Positions 63,385 through 64,000 of a stretch of 64,000 nt of DNA are shown here, piece after piece. The stretch is from Paraphaeosphaeria minitans (Eukaryota; Ascomycota; Dothideomycetes; Pleosporales; Didymosphaeriaceae). Position 1 is the stretch's first letter, and each line of letters opens with the position of its first letter. Below the pieces are notes generated by a model. The model ran no database searches. It saw nothing but the letters and a program-made list of their open reading frames with translations, and was not told the origin of the DNA. The stretch is taken from contig WJXW01000005.1 of the NCBI GenBank assembly GCA_015832175.1, positions 1,054,001 through 1,118,000 of the forward strand, given 5' to 3'. Made by a program: the position numbers and the translations under genes.

Positions 63385-64000
63385 TGTAGGTTGTTAGTGG
63401 AATTCTTTAATCTTTTGTTAATAGTTTCCTAGATAGTTCTTTAGTTCCTAAGTGTTTTTACTGTGTAGGTAACCTTTCTACTTAATAAGGTACGCGTTGT
63501 TATACTAATTGTATTCTAGAATTCTTTTAACCTTAAATTTATTTTCTTCCTTAGTTCTGTGGTAGAAGGCGGTTCTAACTGGTGTATTAGGGTCTGCTAG
63601 TTCTAGTAGTAATACGTGGAATACTAGGTGTATCTTTGCATCTGGCGGTAGTTCTAACTTATAGTTTACTAGCAATATTTGCTTAGAAATGTAAAATAGT
63701 CTAACCTTAATATAATCTAGTTTCTTGTGTTTTCTCTTCTAAGTTTAAAGGTTCTTTATAAGTAGATATGCTTTATCCCCCTTTTTTAACTAAGGTGCTA
63801 TTTTTTGTTTTTAATTTTAGTATAAAATTAATTGCTGCTAAGCTTTCTTAAGATTTTTTTAGAGTTGTTAGTGTATTTTCTTTATATTTTCTACTATATC
63901 TATAGCTTCTTTTGCTTTAATTGTTGTAGGAAATTATTGGTTAAAGAGATGTAGGTGTCTTCTATAGTTTACATAGAATAGTGTATGTCCTAATACTGCT
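63385..64000 (-). pseudogene. Integrase C-terminus and chromodomain of the second element (partial)
   Basis: Nearly the same sequence as 56,090-56,700, with C/T and G/A differences. The chromodomain (about 63,470-63,540) reads FKVKRILEYN and YLIK...KGY on the minus strand. The gene continues past the window edge. Confidence 0.85.

Larger units (their letters stand above)
53930..64000. other. RIP-affected AT-rich block (retroelement nest)
   Basis: From about 53,930 to the window end the DNA is strongly TA-rich, CA and TG dinucleotides are scarce, and no long ORF survives. Former Gln and Trp codons appear as TAA/TAG all through recognisable retroelement frames. This is the expected outcome of repeat-induced point mutation, C to T in CpA on both strands. 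The listed mobile elements fill almost all of it. Confidence 0.92.
62296..64000 (-). mobile_element. 3' part of a second minus-strand gypsy element (runs off window)
   Basis: Starts with an LTR whose first about 210 bp match the others (TGTTAAATCTAAGAGGG at 62,296) and then switches, after CTATATACTTTAAGTG near 62,505, to unrelated LTR-like DNA with repeated AATTAG/CTAATTA motifs. Next come the antisense frame (about 62,910-63,360) and the chromodomain/integrase end (63,385-64,000), which matches 56,090-56,700. The rest lies beyond the window. Confidence 0.85.

Overview
This window is nuclear DNA of a filamentous ascomycete. The genes are split by many short introns (about 46-60 bp) with GTATGT/GTACGT-like donors and CTAAC/CTAATC-like branch sites. 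Gene order is compact, with genes on both strands, and protein families and lengths are those of filamentous fungi. A gene-rich block (1 to about 53.9 kb) stops abruptly at a TA-rich block (about 53.93-64.0 kb) full of stop codons and retroelement debris, the signature of repeat-induced point mutation (RIP). AT-isochore structure of this kind is well known in Dothideomycetes (Pleosporales), so that is my best guess; the species cannot be named from the sequence alone.

Gene-rich block, left to right: Mdm38/LETM1 C-terminus (+, partial); NOP14 (-); a small membrane-anchored unknown (+); ATP-dependent NAD(P)H-hydrate dehydratase (+); an AHL-lactonase-like metallo-beta-lactamase (-); a 506-aa disordered unknown (+); a fungal C2H2-like zinc-binding protein (+); a CLIP-170-type CAP-Gly protein (-); an ACAD10/11-type APH-fold kinase (+); SmG (-); Ntr2 (+); Cmc2 (-); prefoldin subunit 2 (+); a minisatellite-rich gap; NF-YB/HAP3 (+); PFA4 palmitoyltransferase (-); ALG12 (+); TMA22/DENR (-); a Mex67-like protein without its NTF2-like domain (+); dipeptidyl aminopeptidase B (-); RPB7 (-); an Mpo1/DUF962 protein (+); ATP synthase alpha (+); soluble fumarate reductase with cytochrome b5 tail (+); a Cdc1/Ted1 metallophosphoesterase (+); and an ANCHR/ZFYVE19-like zinc protein (+). 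For the spliced genes I rebuilt exon joins from splice sites, reading frame and family alignment recalled from general knowledge; all rebuilt CDSs close in frame.

Most are single-copy housekeeping genes. Many serve the mRNA life cycle: Pol II (RPB7), CCAAT transcription (HAP3), splicing (SmG, Ntr2), export (Mex67-like), ribosome assembly (NOP14) and translation recycling (TMA22). Others serve mitochondria and redox (Mdm38, Cmc2, ATP1, fumarate reductase, NAD(P)HX repair) or the ER and secretory pathway (ALG12, PFA4, Cdc1/Ted1, DapB, Mpo1). There are no operons, but several pairs are divergent with short shared upstream regions; SmG/Ntr2 is the most suggestive. I saw no secondary-metabolite cluster and no clear secreted effector.

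The last 10 kb is a RIP-degraded nest of Ty3/gypsy chromoviral retrotransposons. It holds one nearly full-length element on the minus strand (about 55,054-61,684) with two about 0.4-kb LTRs, a plus-strand pol fragment to its left, an inverted gag/LTR fragment to its right forming a large palindrome, and the 3' part of a second minus-strand element with a partly different LTR running off the window. Both minus-strand elements carry, between the chromodomain end of pol and the LTR, a degraded antisense Cys-rich plus coiled-coil reading frame. That frame is the least explained coding signal in the window. The other notable oddity is the Mex67-like gene lacking the NTF2-like domain.
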